Shown here piece by piece: positions 48,678 to 58,581 of a stretch of 64,000 nucleotides of DNA. A program made the translations under genes and the position numbers. The notes beneath the pieces are model-generated. The model was not told where the DNA came from, ran no database searches, and saw only the letters and a list, made by a program, of their open reading frames with translations. The stretch's first letter is position 1. Every line of letters begins with the position of its first letter. The stretch is from Shewanella hanedai (GTDB taxonomy: Bacteria > Pseudomonadota > Gammaproteobacteria > Enterobacterales > Shewanellaceae): assembly GCF_007197645.1 (NCBI RefSeq), contig NZ_VKGK01000013.1, positions 1 through 64,000 on the forward strand, in the 5' to 3' direction.

Positions 48678-48962
48678 ATGATTAACCACTTTAGTGTGCT
48701 TGGTATTAAACCGAACGCAAATGAAGACGACATTAAAAAAGCATATAAACGCTTATCGAACCGATTTCACCCTGATAAGTTACTCGGCGCATCTGATGAT
48801 GAGAAAGTGCAAGCTGAAGCTCAGCTGCAGAGAGTAAAAAATGCGTATGAGGTGCTTTCGAATCCCAAGCTCAAAAGCGCGTTTATTAAAGATTTCAATA
48901 ACGTTATTGTAACTGATCCTGCTGCCGCGATGCGCGAGCTGTGGGACCAATTTTATTCTTAA
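48678..48962 (+). CDS. Short J-domain protein
   Basis: A 94-residue protein that is little more than a J domain: MINHFSVLGIKPNANEDDIKKAYKRLS in short parts (HFSVLGIKP, IKKAYKRLS), the HPD tripeptide at 31-33 that stimulates DnaK, and the final helix YEVLSNPKLKSAF. A 25-residue tail (VIVTDPAAAMRELWDQFYS) follows; there is no G/F or zinc region. It should recruit DnaK to a specific client. The next three genes, all of unknown function and closely packed on the same strand, are the obvious client or partner candidates. Confidence 0.9.
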   Translation: MINHFSVLGIKPNANEDDIKKAYKRLSNRFHPDKLLGASDDEKVQAEAQLQRVKNAYEVLSNPKLKSAFIKDFNNVIVTDPAAAMRELWDQFYS

Positions 48963-48980
48963 GTTAATTTCTGAGCACTC

Positions 48981-49478
48981 ATGGCCACATCACTTAATCT
49001 CTCACGCATTGATGAGTTAAAAGAAAATGCATATAGCAATATCGAGTCTTATAACGATCCCGATACCCCAAAGGCACTAGAGCAGTTTACCAGTCAAATT
49101 AAAACAATTTTATTGGCAGACCCAAAGCTACTTAACTCTGTGCCTGAATACCTGCCCATAGCGCTGTATGGTAAGGTCAAATTTCCACCTGAGGCAAAAC
49201 TCAAGTGGTCTAATTGGATAGAGGAAGGGATCCAGCCTGAGTGGAATGATTTTAAAACCACTGTTGCTTTTAATAATGCTGACTTACCACTTGTTTTAGC
49301 CGTTCGAGGCTATTCTGAAAGCTTGTTGATAGAGAGTTGTGCAGTCCTATATCTATTGGCAAATGATAACAAAGCCCCTGCAGAGGGCAAAGAAAAGGAC
49401 CACGATGATAATGATGACTACGTCGAAGAAGATGATGAAGATGGTTATTACGATCAGTATGATGATGAGGAGCAGTGA
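48981..49478 (+). CDS. Unknown protein with strongly acidic C-terminus
   Basis: A 165-residue protein I do not recognise. Residues 1-130 are mixed helix with no membrane segment or signal peptide (for example LSRIDELKENAYSNIESY, PEYLPIALYGKVKFPPEAK). The last 30 residues are a run of Asp, Glu, Asn and Tyr (from KDHDDNDDYVEEDDEDGYY). Such tails occur in histone- or ribosomal-protein-binding chaperones and phase-separating proteins, but this is only a compositional similarity. It begins 18 bases after the J-domain gene and ends overlapping the next gene by one base (TGATG). Confidence 0.75.
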   Translation: MATSLNLSRIDELKENAYSNIESYNDPDTPKALEQFTSQIKTILLADPKLLNSVPEYLPIALYGKVKFPPEAKLKWSNWIEEGIQPEWNDFKTTVAFNNADLPLVLAVRGYSESLLIESCAVLYLLANDNKAPAEGKEKDHDDNDDYVEEDDEDGYYDQYDDEEQ

Positions 49479-50239
49479 TGAATAATTTAATTGAAATTGC
49501 TGCGGCAGAAATCAAACAACTGGCCGATATCGAGCCGAAACAGGCGAGTAAGAAATTTGAGTTGATGGCTAACACTATGACTGATGAAGTCCTAGTTGAA
49601 GTGATCGAACATATGGACATCGTGACATTAACTCAAATCAATAGTCATCATGATATCTCTTGTCCCTCGATTATGTCTGAGTTGATGAGCCCGGAGCAGA
49701 TCCGCGATATCGTTTGCCAGCAGCCTCTGTACTGGGAAGAGAAGATCAAGAGTAATGCTGATGAGTTAATTCAGCACACGTTTGATTTTTTAACCTATCT
49801 TATCCGTATTCAAGATAGTGAAGCCAAGCAAACCCGAATTTTGGAGTGCATTGCAGAAGATCCAGCAGGTCTTTTCTATCTGTCAATCCCCTTTATCGAA
49901 TACATCTTAGGCCCGTCGACAGAGAACGATAATCACAGTCACATCAACGATAACTATGATGATGAAGATGACGGTGAGACGGTCGGTTTCAATAACCGAA
50001 GCGCCGAAGAGGAAGCACACAGTTTAAGCATTGATGATCCGCGTAGTTTGTTAGCACTTATCCGTGAACTTGCGCCAGATGTAGAAAAAGCGATTAAAAA
50101 TCTGCTTCGCAGTGAAAACTCAAGCTGGCTGACAATCATCAACAAGTTTGTCAGTGAATTGGTTATTCAAGCAAAAGAGAAAAACCAAGTAACAGACGAG
50201 TATGCAGAAGTTGATGACATGTTTAGCTTTCTTGATTAA
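49478..50239 (+). CDS. Unknown helical protein, second member of the J-domain operon
   Basis: A 253-residue protein without membrane segments or recognisable domain. It is largely helical with heptad-like stretches (IEIAAAEIKQLADIEPKQA, VEKAIKNLLRSENSS). A central acidic insertion (residues 155-175, including DDEDDGETV) echoes the acidic tail of the previous protein, and the end is acidic too (DEYAEVDDMF). ATG 49478 is chosen over GTG 49475 because GAGGAG lies 6 bases before it. Stop and start overlap, so it is coupled to its neighbour. Confidence 0.75.
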   Translation: MNNLIEIAAAEIKQLADIEPKQASKKFELMANTMTDEVLVEVIEHMDIVTLTQINSHHDISCPSIMSELMSPEQIRDIVCQQPLYWEEKIKSNADELIQHTFDFLTYLIRIQDSEAKQTRILECIAEDPAGLFYLSIPFIEYILGPSTENDNHSHINDNYDDEDDGETVGFNNRSAEEEAHSLSIDDPRSLLALIRELAPDVEKAIKNLLRSENSSWLTIINKFVSELVIQAKEKNQVTDEYAEVDDMFSFLD

Positions 50240-50250
50240 GGGATCGACGA

Positions 50251-51144
50251 ATGCAAGTAGTACTACGCGATAACGATCAAGGGCCATTTCTAAGTAAAGT
50301 GTTAGCTTATGGCCAAGCAGAAGCGCTATTAGATGAAGCACAACTTGCTCAAATTAAAGCTAAAGCAGTGTTGATGAGCCTTAAACTTGCTGATAAATTC
50401 TATAACAAGTACAAGATGCATCTGTTAGAGCATGCCGCTTTCGATGTGATCGGTGTGGCAAGCTTAGGATTAATGGCGTTAAGCGAACGGGATCTTAATC
50501 GTGCACTGACGTTATTGATGACACCCGATGGTATTGTAAAGTCGTTTCAGAAAGGCTGGAGCATGCTGAGTACGGTCAGTAAATATAAGATCAGTGGTAA
50601 GTCTGTGTATGGCGACATTGATAATATATTACTTGATCGCGTATCGAGCCCAAGTGATGCTGATGAATGGATGGGCTGGCAAGCATATCAAGAGGCGCTG
50701 TTGGATTTTAATCGACAGGAGTCAGTAGCTTGCTTATTAAAGCAGTTTTACTCCCAAGCAAGCTATGATCCTTTGGATTGTTTAGGTCTAGAAAGTGTTT
50801 TTGCAGAAGTTGTTTTATATCGCATGTTTTTCGGACCGGTTAAGATTAAACAAGATCTTAAGCAGCGTCTGGCGCACATTGAGCTGCAAGATAGCTGGTT
50901 TACGGTTGAACATTTTGAACTGCAAGTTAAGAACACTTTAGCTGAATTGCCGACAGATTTAGCCGAGACAATTAGTGTCGATTTAGGTAAGTATTTTTCA
51001 CCTGGCTTACTGCGCACGTTAACGTTTGCTAAAAGCTACCGTGAGCAGTTGCTTAAAGGTGTCAGTCCTGAGCGTCTTGAGCGATTAGAGTACAAAGAAG
51101 GGTTATCAGGCTTGTTAGGCTGGCCTATCTATATCGTGATGTGA
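50251..51144 (+). CDS. Unknown protein, last gene of the J-domain operon
   Basis: A 297-residue protein of no family known to me. It starts MQVVLRDNDQGPFLSKVLAY behind AGGGA, has alternating hydrophobic helices (LLEHAAFDVIGVASLGLMAL, about 58-77) but no clear transmembrane span, and ends LGWPIYIVM. Cysteines are few. It lies 11 bases after its neighbour and is followed by a strong terminator, closing a four-gene operon. A scaffold or multi-helix adaptor role is guesswork. Confidence 0.75.
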   Translation: MQVVLRDNDQGPFLSKVLAYGQAEALLDEAQLAQIKAKAVLMSLKLADKFYNKYKMHLLEHAAFDVIGVASLGLMALSERDLNRALTLLMTPDGIVKSFQKGWSMLSTVSKYKISGKSVYGDIDNILLDRVSSPSDADEWMGWQAYQEALLDFNRQESVACLLKQFYSQASYDPLDCLGLESVFAEVVLYRMFFGPVKIKQDLKQRLAHIELQDSWFTVEHFELQVKNTLAELPTDLAETISVDLGKYFSPGLLRTLTFAKSYREQLLKGVSPERLERLEYKEGLSGLLGWPIYIVM

Positions 51145-51171
51145 TGTATCACACCAAAGCGTAAAGCGATG

Positions 51172-51206
51172 AAAGCGGAAATATCAATTTGATATTTCCG
51201 CTTTTT
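51172..51206 (+). terminator. Very long terminator after the J-domain operon
   Basis: AAAGCGGAAATATCAA and TTGATATTTCCGCTTT are exact complements (16 bp) around one T, then more T residues. The flanking A run would let it also serve the converging minus-strand hydrolase gene. Confidence 0.93.
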
Positions 51207-51211
51207 TATTG

Positions 51212-52078
51212 TTAGGGTTTCTTAAGCCCGTTATAGAGGGTATCTATCCACTTCTCTTCTGAGATAAAGGACCATTCCCAAGAGGCAAACTCCACAGGCA
51301 TACCCTCGGTCTGGATCTCCTTAAGGGTCATTCCCGATGATAATTTGTTTTTCATCCAGTTAATTGAATCATCCAGCATGTGTTTAAATCGAATAAGATC
51401 ATCTTTATTCGCAAGTGAACCATGGCCAGGGATCACTTTGGTTTTGTCATCAATTTTATGGATCATTGCAGCGACATTATTACGGTAACCCTTTACTGAC
51501 CCGCCAGCTTTTAAGTCGATGTAGGGAAAAGTGTCTTTAAAGAAAAGATCGCCCATATGCACTACACTTTTATCCTGCCACAGCACGACGCTGTCACCAT
51601 CTGTATGACCAGGTCCCATGTGTAAGAGTTGCAGATTATCACCGTTAAAGTGGATGTTTATCCCTTCATGATAAGTGATAGAAGGTAAGCCGGCCGGTGT
51701 GTAGCTCTTGTTGTTGGAGAGTCGAGATAGGACATTATGGTGAGCTAAAATAACACCTGATATACCAAACAGGTTATTCCCTCCAGTGTGATCGCCATGG
51801 TAATGAGTATTGACGACATACTTAGGCTTACCAGCTTGTATTTTAGACAGTGCAGCTGCAATTTTATCAGCCAGAGGTGCAAACTGATTGTCGATGATGA
51901 GAATACCGTCATTACCCGCAGAGACACCAATATTACCACCTGCACCAGCGAACATGTAACTTGTCGGCGTGAGTTGCTCAGGCATTATCTCCACATGATT
52001 AAATCTATCATCACTGGCGACAGTTGATGCGGTAAGTAGATAACTTAGTGATAAACTAAGCAGTAGGCGTATGTTCAT
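51212..52078 (-). CDS. Periplasmic metallo-beta-lactamase-fold hydrolase
   Basis: A 288-residue MBL-fold protein. Residues 1-22 are a signal peptide ending ASTVAS. The zinc motif is HYHGDHTGG (H92, H94, D96, H97), with further ligands in GPGHTDGD, MGDLFF and PGHGS. This pattern occurs in PQQ-relay/SoxH-like and B3-like hydrolases as well as in true beta-lactamases; the typical second-sphere residues that define subclass B1 are absent, so I do not call it a beta-lactamase. It lies downstream of a multidrug RND operon, opposite in no strand sense (same strand), but separated by a terminator. Confidence 0.85.
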   Translation of the reverse strand: MNIRLLLSLSLSYLLTASTVASDDRFNHVEIMPEQLTPTSYMFAGAGGNIGVSAGNDGILIIDNQFAPLADKIAAALSKIQAGKPKYVVNTHYHGDHTGGNNLFGISGVILAHHNVLSRLSNNKSYTPAGLPSITYHEGINIHFNGDNLQLLHMGPGHTDGDSVVLWQDKSVVHMGDLFFKDTFPYIDLKAGGSVKGYRNNVAAMIHKIDDKTKVIPGHGSLANKDDLIRFKHMLDDSINWMKNKLSSGMTLKEIQTEGMPVEFASWEWSFISEEKWIDTLYNGLKKP

Positions 52079-52164
52079 TTATTGGTCCATATGATGCTTA
52101 TTATCATTGTTACTAAAGATAACCTTGAGTGCGCCATCACGCAACAAATTGGGTAAAAACAATA

Positions 52165-52190
52165 ACAAAGACTACTTATGTAGCCTTTGT
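52165..52190 (-). terminator. Terminator of the RND operon
   Basis: On the minus strand ACAAAGGCTAC and GTAGTCTTTGT pair with one mismatch around ATAA and are followed by a T-rich tract. It lies about 40 bases after the last permease gene. Confidence 0.8.
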
Positions 52191-52227
52191 GTTCTCAGGA
52201 TAGTTGGTCTTCTTTGTTGGTTTAGAC

Positions 52228-55200
52228 TTAATTTGCCCAAGGTATTAAGCGATTCGAGACTCTATTGGCTTGACCTAATTTGACTGCAGCTTGGAAACGC
52301 ATTCTATAGAGTGCTTGGTAACAGAGAGGCACCAAGTAGAGGCTGGTGACTGTTGAGAAAGTCAGTCCGCCTATAATTGCGATGGCCATTGGGGAATACG
52401 AAGGGCCTCCACCTCCCAGTTGTGTGTCACCCATTGCCAAAGGGACAAGTCCGAGCACCGTGGTTCCGACCGTCATCAATACCGGACGTAAGCGTGAGTT
52501 ACACACCAAACTGATGGTCTCTGATAATTTATCAAGATCCGGTGAAAGTTGATTTATCTGGTCAACTAAAACAATGCCGTTATTGACCACAATTCCCATT
52601 AAAATAAGAATGCCAATCATGGTCATAATTCCCATGGGTGTGCCAGTAAATAACAGTGCCCAGAAAACACCTGTGATGGAGAATAAAATCGATGTAATGA
52701 TGGCAGTTGGTAATAACAATGACTCAAACAGGGCTGCCATGACAATATAGATCATGGCGATTGCTAAAATCATGTTAGTTGCCATTATCGCCTCGTCTTC
52801 ATCCTGTTTCTCAAACCCTCCTCGCAGCGAGTAGCCATATCCTGATGGGAAGTTGACGGTTTTCATTATGTTGGTGATCTGTTCCTGCGCTTCCTCCATT
52901 GTTAGCTCATCGAGATTTGCGCCGATAGAAAGCGCCGTTTGTCTGTCATAGTGCCTGATAGTATCGAATCTGGGTTGGAAGGTGATGTCAGCTAAACTCT
53001 CCAAGGTATAAACTCGATTGTCGATACGTACAACAGGTAGCTGTTTAAGCTTTTCTAACGATAAACGCCACTCTTGTTCAAACGCCAACTCAATACGAAG
53101 CTCACCATTAGGATCGTGACGAAATGATCTAAGCTGAGTGCCACGCAGTGCCATAGAGATGTTCGATGCAACCTCGTTGAGCTTAAGATCAAGACGTGCT
53201 GCCATTTCACGGTCGATATGGATAATGACCTCTTGCTGAGCGCCGCTTATTTCAGAGCGCACATCAGTGAGCCCTTCGATAGAGGAGAGCAGAGGGATCA
53301 CTTGTTCACTTAATCTGATGAGTTCGCTAGTAGAGCGGCCAGTTAAAGAGACTCTGAGTCCATTATCGTCATTTCCCCAACCAAATTGAGGAGCCGCAAT
53401 GGAGAACTTAGGGAAATTTTCACGTATTTTTTTCTTGAGCACTTTCATATCAACCTCAATATCTTCATTGAGAATAAGGGTTGATTGACCTCGGTCAGCG
53501 GCAAAGTAGCTGTAAACAGAGTCGATCTGGAATGCCTCTTTATTCGCATAAAGGTAGGTTTCCATCTTATTGATCATGGCTTCGGTCACATCTAAACTAT
53601 GGCGTCCTTCAACTTGATAGTTGATATAGAGACGGTTATTCCCTTCGCCATCTGATTGATCTTGATTAACCATGTTTATCGGTAGTGCGGTTGACGCCAA
53701 TATAACCAAGGCTATTACACCGGATGTTTTAGAATGAGATAAAATCCAATTCAGGCTCCGCTGGTAATAGTGACGCAGCTTACTCTCTTTTTGCTCTGCT
53801 TCTATTTCAAAATTCATTTTGCTCAGCATGAGAGGCAATAGTGTCTTTGCTACCAACAGCGACGCAGCAAGTGAGATACAGATGGCGATAGCCACATGCT
53901 CTAAGAAGATCGTCAATTGGACTTTAACTCCAAAGATGTTAGGCAGGAATACGATAGCTGTGGTGAGAGTGCCAGCCAAAACTGCTAATGAGACCTTGTT
54001 GACCCCCGTTAATATCGCATTATCATTCTGCTCTTCTGTATCTACTTTTTCCGATGTTGCTGCACTTTTTTGCGCTTGTTTCTCCTGCAGTACACTTTCA
54101 GTGACCACGACGGCATTATCAATCAGCATACCGACAGCCAAAAGTAATCCCATCATAGACAAAATGTTCAAGCTGTAACCCAATAGGTACATGGCTGCTA
54201 ATGTCATACAAATCGAAATGGGAACGGAAGTCACTATCACTAACGTCATTTTTAGATTTCGTAAAAACAAGTACAACACGGCAAAAGAGAGTAGGGCGCC
54301 GAGGAGACCTGCGGTAAGCAGATCTTCAAGTGATGATGTCACCCCATACGCTTGATCTTCCATGACGAATAATTGGACCCCTTTAAATTGTGGATCCTGT
54401 TTGGCGCTTTCAATCACTTTCATCACGCGCTCAGACACGTCGACTAAGTTAGCACCGGACTCCTTAAATACATCCAGACCAACCGCATACTTTTGATCTA
54501 AATGGCGACCATCTAGGCGTTCAGGCAGTGAGAAGCTAATGGTGGCAATATCGCCTAAGGTCACCCCAGGTGCTAATACCAAGGCATTTATCTCGTCGAG
54601 GTTTCTAAATTCTCCCTTTGGAGATACTTGATAAACACCTGTCCCAGTTCGAAGTGTACCTGCGCTGACAACAAAGTTTTCCTGTTGTAAGCGGCGATTT
54701 AACGTTTGGATAGAGATATTGCTCGCCGACAACTTATCTGCATTTAAGCGTATCTCTATCTGTTTTTTTTCAACGCCATATAGCGTCACTTGCGATACGC
54801 CAGCAACACGTTCAAGAGGACGCTTAAGCTGTTTATCGAGAAGGTCAAAAGCACCTGATAGCTCTCGGTCGCTTGATATTCTCAAGTTGAGTACCGGCAT
54901 ATCGGCAGTTGAGAATTGACGAATGAGCACCCGTTCGACATCTTTGGGTAGCAGGTGCCTCACGGCGTCTATTTTTTCTCTTGCTTCTAAGCTTTTAGTG
55001 GCAACATTTTGTCCCCACTTCATTCTAAGATCTATTTCAGCCCCATTTTGTGAAGAGTTAGATCGCATCTCCTCGATGCCACTCATGGTGGCAAGTGACT
55101 CTTCAAGTACTCGGGTGATATCACGTTCCACTTCCGCAGGAGTTGAGCCCTTATAGGGCACGTTTATCATTACCTGCGGGATATCTATTCCTGGGAACAT

Positions 55201-55305
55201 CTCCAGTGGCAGTAAACGACTGGAGGCCAAACCAAAGAGCAGTATCGCAACGAAAAACATGCTGGTCGTAACGGGCCTTTTGATGGCTAAACGAGTGATG
55301 TTCAT
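52228..55305 (-). CDS. RND efflux permease, second of a pair
   Basis: A proton-driven inner-membrane pump subunit of 1025 residues with the RND topology: one TM, a large periplasmic loop, six TMs, a second loop and five TMs. TM4 contains the proton-relay aspartate (GMLIDNAVVV); both porter domains are complete. It overlaps the preceding permease gene by 4 bases. Two different permeases in one operon recall MdtB-MdtC, in which the two form a heterotrimer. Substrates cannot be read from sequence. No TolC-type gene is present. Confidence 0.93.
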   Translation of the reverse strand: MNITRLAIKRPVTTSMFFVAILLFGLASSRLLPLEMFPGIDIPQVMINVPYKGSTPAEVERDITRVLEESLATMSGIEEMRSNSSQNGAEIDLRMKWGQNVATKSLEAREKIDAVRHLLPKDVERVLIRQFSTADMPVLNLRISSDRELSGAFDLLDKQLKRPLERVAGVSQVTLYGVEKKQIEIRLNADKLSASNISIQTLNRRLQQENFVVSAGTLRTGTGVYQVSPKGEFRNLDEINALVLAPGVTLGDIATISFSLPERLDGRHLDQKYAVGLDVFKESGANLVDVSERVMKVIESAKQDPQFKGVQLFVMEDQAYGVTSSLEDLLTAGLLGALLSFAVLYLFLRNLKMTLVIVTSVPISICMTLAAMYLLGYSLNILSMMGLLLAVGMLIDNAVVVTESVLQEKQAQKSAATSEKVDTEEQNDNAILTGVNKVSLAVLAGTLTTAIVFLPNIFGVKVQLTIFLEHVAIAICISLAASLLVAKTLLPLMLSKMNFEIEAEQKESKLRHYYQRSLNWILSHSKTSGVIALVILASTALPINMVNQDQSDGEGNNRLYINYQVEGRHSLDVTEAMINKMETYLYANKEAFQIDSVYSYFAADRGQSTLILNEDIEVDMKVLKKKIRENFPKFSIAAPQFGWGNDDNGLRVSLTGRSTSELIRLSEQVIPLLSSIEGLTDVRSEISGAQQEVIIHIDREMAARLDLKLNEVASNISMALRGTQLRSFRHDPNGELRIELAFEQEWRLSLEKLKQLPVVRIDNRVYTLESLADITFQPRFDTIRHYDRQTALSIGANLDELTMEEAQEQITNIMKTVNFPSGYGYSLRGGFEKQDEDEAIMATNMILAIAMIYIVMAALFESLLLPTAIITSILFSITGVFWALLFTGTPMGIMTMIGILILMGIVVNNGIVLVDQINQLSPDLDKLSETISLVCNSRLRPVLMTVGTTVLGLVPLAMGDTQLGGGGPSYSPMAIAIIGGLTFSTVTSLYLVPLCYQALYRMRFQAAVKLGQANRVSNRLIPWAN

Positions 55306-58300
55306 GCCTGACCTCCTATGCTCTCTAGCGTACTGCTTGTTTCACTGCTTTGTTTTACCTTAAATTTTTTACGGTCAAAAAGCGCATACAGTGCTGGGAT
55401 CACCACGAGTGTGAGTAAGGTCGAGAGGCAAAGACCAAATATAACAGTGATGGCCATCGGCGCTCTTACTTCTGAGCCATCTCCCAAACCAAATGCCATT
55501 GGTGATAAACCTAACGCTGTGGTCAGCGTTGTCATAATAATAGGACGCAGGCGAGATTTAGCCGCTTGTGATATTGCGGTGAGTTTTTCAACCCCATTTT
55601 GGCGAAGTTGATTGATCCTATCGACCAATACAATGGCGTTATTCACAACTATTCCTGCCAGCATGATTAAGCCGATAAACACCACAACACTTAAATGAGT
55701 TTGGGTAATATACAAGCCTAAAATACTGCCGCCGACGGCCATTGGCACTGCGATAAGGATAAGCAGTGGATGGAGCAGGGATTCAAATTGACTCGCCATA
55801 ACGAGATAAACTAAGAACACGGCAAGCACGAGCGCGATTTGTAATGATTGGAATGAGTGCTCCATCTCCTCATTTTGGCCACCAAACCTTACTTGAATAG
55901 AAGTCGGCAGCGTTTGTTGACCCAATATCGTCCTTGCTTCAAGTACCGCTTCATTAAGATCGCCATAAGCGAGGTTTGCAGACACTATCGCGACACGTTG
56001 TTGACTGATACGGTTAATCGCCGATGGACCCAGTTTGAGAGTGACATCCGCAACGGCACTTAGCGAAATAGGATAGCTGCTGTTAGGGTTAATAATCATG
56101 GAGTCGATATCGCTGATTTGATCACGCTCTTCAATCTCGCTTCTGACCAGAATATCTATCTTGCGGTCTCTGACTGTATATTGACTGGCGATAGTGCCAC
56201 CGATGCGCTGGGCAATACGATTAGCAACTGTTGGTGCATCCATACCCAGCTTAGCGAGGCGTTCATGATCGAAACGTATGCTGAGCTCAGGTTGGCCATC
56301 CCTTAGGCTAGTATTGATATCAGCAAATCGATCTGAATCTGACAGTGCATCAACTAAACTGTCGGCGGTATTTTTAAGCTGAGCTAAATCATAACCAATG
56401 AGTTCAATCTCTAAAGGGGTCTTAAAGCTAAACAGTTCAGGATGCTGAATTTTAGCTTCAAGTTCAGGGATCCTCATCGCCGTGCCTCGCAGCACATTCG
56501 CCACAGTATCAAAAGCACTATGATCAGCTAATACAACTTGTAAACGGCCCCAGTTTTCGCCTCCACGTGAGGTATCGGAAGTCATTAGTCCACCGCTACC
56601 AGCTTGACTATATGCGTGTTTTACATCTTCTCTATCTTTAATCGACAATGCGAGTTTTCGCAGGACCTTATCGGTTTCTGATACTTCAGTTCCAGGTGGA
56701 AGCAGTATCTCTACATAAAACTCACCTTGATTCATTGGAGGAATAAGTTCCATACCCAGTTTAGGGATTAAAGAGGCGGCACCTAAGGTTACTAATAGTG
56801 CGATAGAGATGGTTAGGACTTTAAATTTGAGAGCAAGCGCGAGTAGAGCATGATAAATGATCTCTAACTTATGGTAGACCCAGTTGAAACCTGAACTGAG
56901 CGGTCTCATAAATAGGCCCGTAAACCATGAGAGGATACGCATTAACATTATCGCTAAGGTTAATAATGCACTGGGTAGATAGCTGAAGAATAAGATGAAC
57001 GGAAAGGAAAACACTGTGGCACTGTAATGCTTAAATTTTCCCATTTTTGTTTCAGGCTTAGCTTTTTTTGCTTTTGCGATAAGTGGCGGTAAAGCTTTAA
57101 ATCCTTCCCGTGATGCAAGCATAGGGATCGTGGTTAGTGCTACTAACAAAGAGGCGAGCAGTGCAAAGGCGACGGTTAAGGCTTGGTCTGAAAATAGAGC
57201 TCCAGCAACACCATCGACAAACACAAGGGGAACAAATACAGCCAAAGTGGTTAACGTCGACGCAAAAATGGCGCCAGCGACCTCCTTGGTACCCGTTACG
57301 GCGGCATCAAGTTTACTCATGCCCAGAGATTTGCACCTATCGATATTTTCGAGCACCACAATGGCGTTATCAACCAGTAAGCCCACCGCGAGCGCAATTC
57401 CTCCTAGCGACATGATGTTTAGACTAATATCAGCGAAATACATCATATTAAATGTGGCAATGACGGAGAAAGGAATAGAGATTGAGATAATTAAGGTCGG
57501 GATAATATCCCTCAGAAATAGATAGATGACCAACATCGAAAGTAAGCTGCCCATTAATGCCGCAGAAGTAACTTCACTGACTGCACTTTCAATAAATTCA
57601 GATTGATCGTAAATCACCTTAAGTTCTGTTTTGCTGTTTCCTTCATTTAACTTGTCGAGTTCAGCTGTCACTTTTCGAGCTACTGCAACAGTATTGGCAT
57701 CTCCCTCTTTGTAGATGGCCAGTTCAATCGACTCTTGATCACTTATCCGAGTCACATCATTACGCTCTTTATGAGCATCGACAATTTCAGCGACCTCAAA
57801 TAACCTGACTAAGGTTTGCCCGTCACGATAAACAACTATTTGCCCCAGTTCTTCAAGCGAGTCGAACTGGTTAAGTGTTCTTACTAAGTACTCTTTCTCG
57901 CCTTGAATGACTTTACCCGCGGAGAGGTTAATATTTTCTTCTGCAATACGACTACGAATAAGATCGGCGTTGAGATTGAGTTGAGTTAGCTTCTGTTGGT
58001 TGAGCAGTATGTGTACTTCCTGCTCTAAACCGCCAGAAAGTCGAACCGCAGCAACCCCAGTCAAGGATTCAAGCTGGCGTTTCAGCTCCTCTTCCGCGTA
58101 GGTTCTCATCTGTTTAAGATCGTTGTTACTGGCATCAGGAACCGATAGTGCCAGACGGAGAATGGGGTCAAGATTTGGGTTAAATCGGAGCAATAAAGGT
58201 TTTTTAACATCTAAGGGGAGCTCAATAGTGTCGAGCTTTTCGCGGACATCCAAACTTGCCATGTCCATATCTGTCCCCCATTCGAATTCAAGTACGACAT

Positions 58301-58568
58301 CTGATGTACCTGAACGGGAGATTGAGCTGATTTCACGTAAGCCTTTTACAATACCAGCGGCCTCTTCTATCGGTTTTGATACCAATTGTTCAACTTCTAC
58401 CGGCGCAGCGCCGATATACTGTGTCCTGATAGTGATGGTGGGATAACTTAGGTCGGGCAGTAACTTTACTGCTAACCGAGAAAAGCCCACCATACCGAAC
58501 AAGATAATGGCAAACATGAACATCCAAACTGTGACAGGTCGGTTTACAGATGTTTTTATAATAGACAT
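55302..58568 (-). CDS. RND efflux permease, first of a pair
   Basis: A 1088-residue RND permease. The start is IIKTSVNRPVTVWMFMFAIILFG. TM4 carries the relay aspartate pair in GLLVDNAIVVLENIDRCK. An insertion of about 60 residues, basic then hydrophobic (KAKKAKPETKMGKFKHYSATVFSFPF), lies between TM6 and TM7 and is longer than usual for AcrB-type pumps. It follows the adaptor gene after 13 bases and is coupled to the second permease. Together with that protein it likely makes a heteromeric pump. Confidence 0.93.
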   Translation of the reverse strand: MSIIKTSVNRPVTVWMFMFAIILFGMVGFSRLAVKLLPDLSYPTITIRTQYIGAAPVEVEQLVSKPIEEAAGIVKGLREISSISRSGTSDVVLEFEWGTDMDMASLDVREKLDTIELPLDVKKPLLLRFNPNLDPILRLALSVPDASNNDLKQMRTYAEEELKRQLESLTGVAAVRLSGGLEQEVHILLNQQKLTQLNLNADLIRSRIAEENINLSAGKVIQGEKEYLVRTLNQFDSLEELGQIVVYRDGQTLVRLFEVAEIVDAHKERNDVTRISDQESIELAIYKEGDANTVAVARKVTAELDKLNEGNSKTELKVIYDQSEFIESAVSEVTSAALMGSLLSMLVIYLFLRDIIPTLIISISIPFSVIATFNMMYFADISLNIMSLGGIALAVGLLVDNAIVVLENIDRCKSLGMSKLDAAVTGTKEVAGAIFASTLTTLAVFVPLVFVDGVAGALFSDQALTVAFALLASLLVALTTIPMLASREGFKALPPLIAKAKKAKPETKMGKFKHYSATVFSFPFILFFSYLPSALLTLAIMLMRILSWFTGLFMRPLSSGFNWVYHKLEIIYHALLALALKFKVLTISIALLVTLGAASLIPKLGMELIPPMNQGEFYVEILLPPGTEVSETDKVLRKLALSIKDREDVKHAYSQAGSGGLMTSDTSRGGENWGRLQVVLADHSAFDTVANVLRGTAMRIPELEAKIQHPELFSFKTPLEIELIGYDLAQLKNTADSLVDALSDSDRFADINTSLRDGQPELSIRFDHERLAKLGMDAPTVANRIAQRIGGTIASQYTVRDRKIDILVRSEIEERDQISDIDSMIINPNSSYPISLSAVADVTLKLGPSAINRISQQRVAIVSANLAYGDLNEAVLEARTILGQQTLPTSIQVRFGGQNEEMEHSFQSLQIALVLAVFLVYLVMASQFESLLHPLLILIAVPMAVGGSILGLYITQTHLSVVVFIGLIMLAGIVVNNAIVLVDRINQLRQNGVEKLTAISQAAKSRLRPIIMTTLTTALGLSPMAFGLGDGSEVRAPMAITVIFGLCLSTLLTLVVIPALYALFDRKKFKVKQSSETSSTLESIGGQA

Positions 58569-58581
58569 AGACCTGGCTCCT

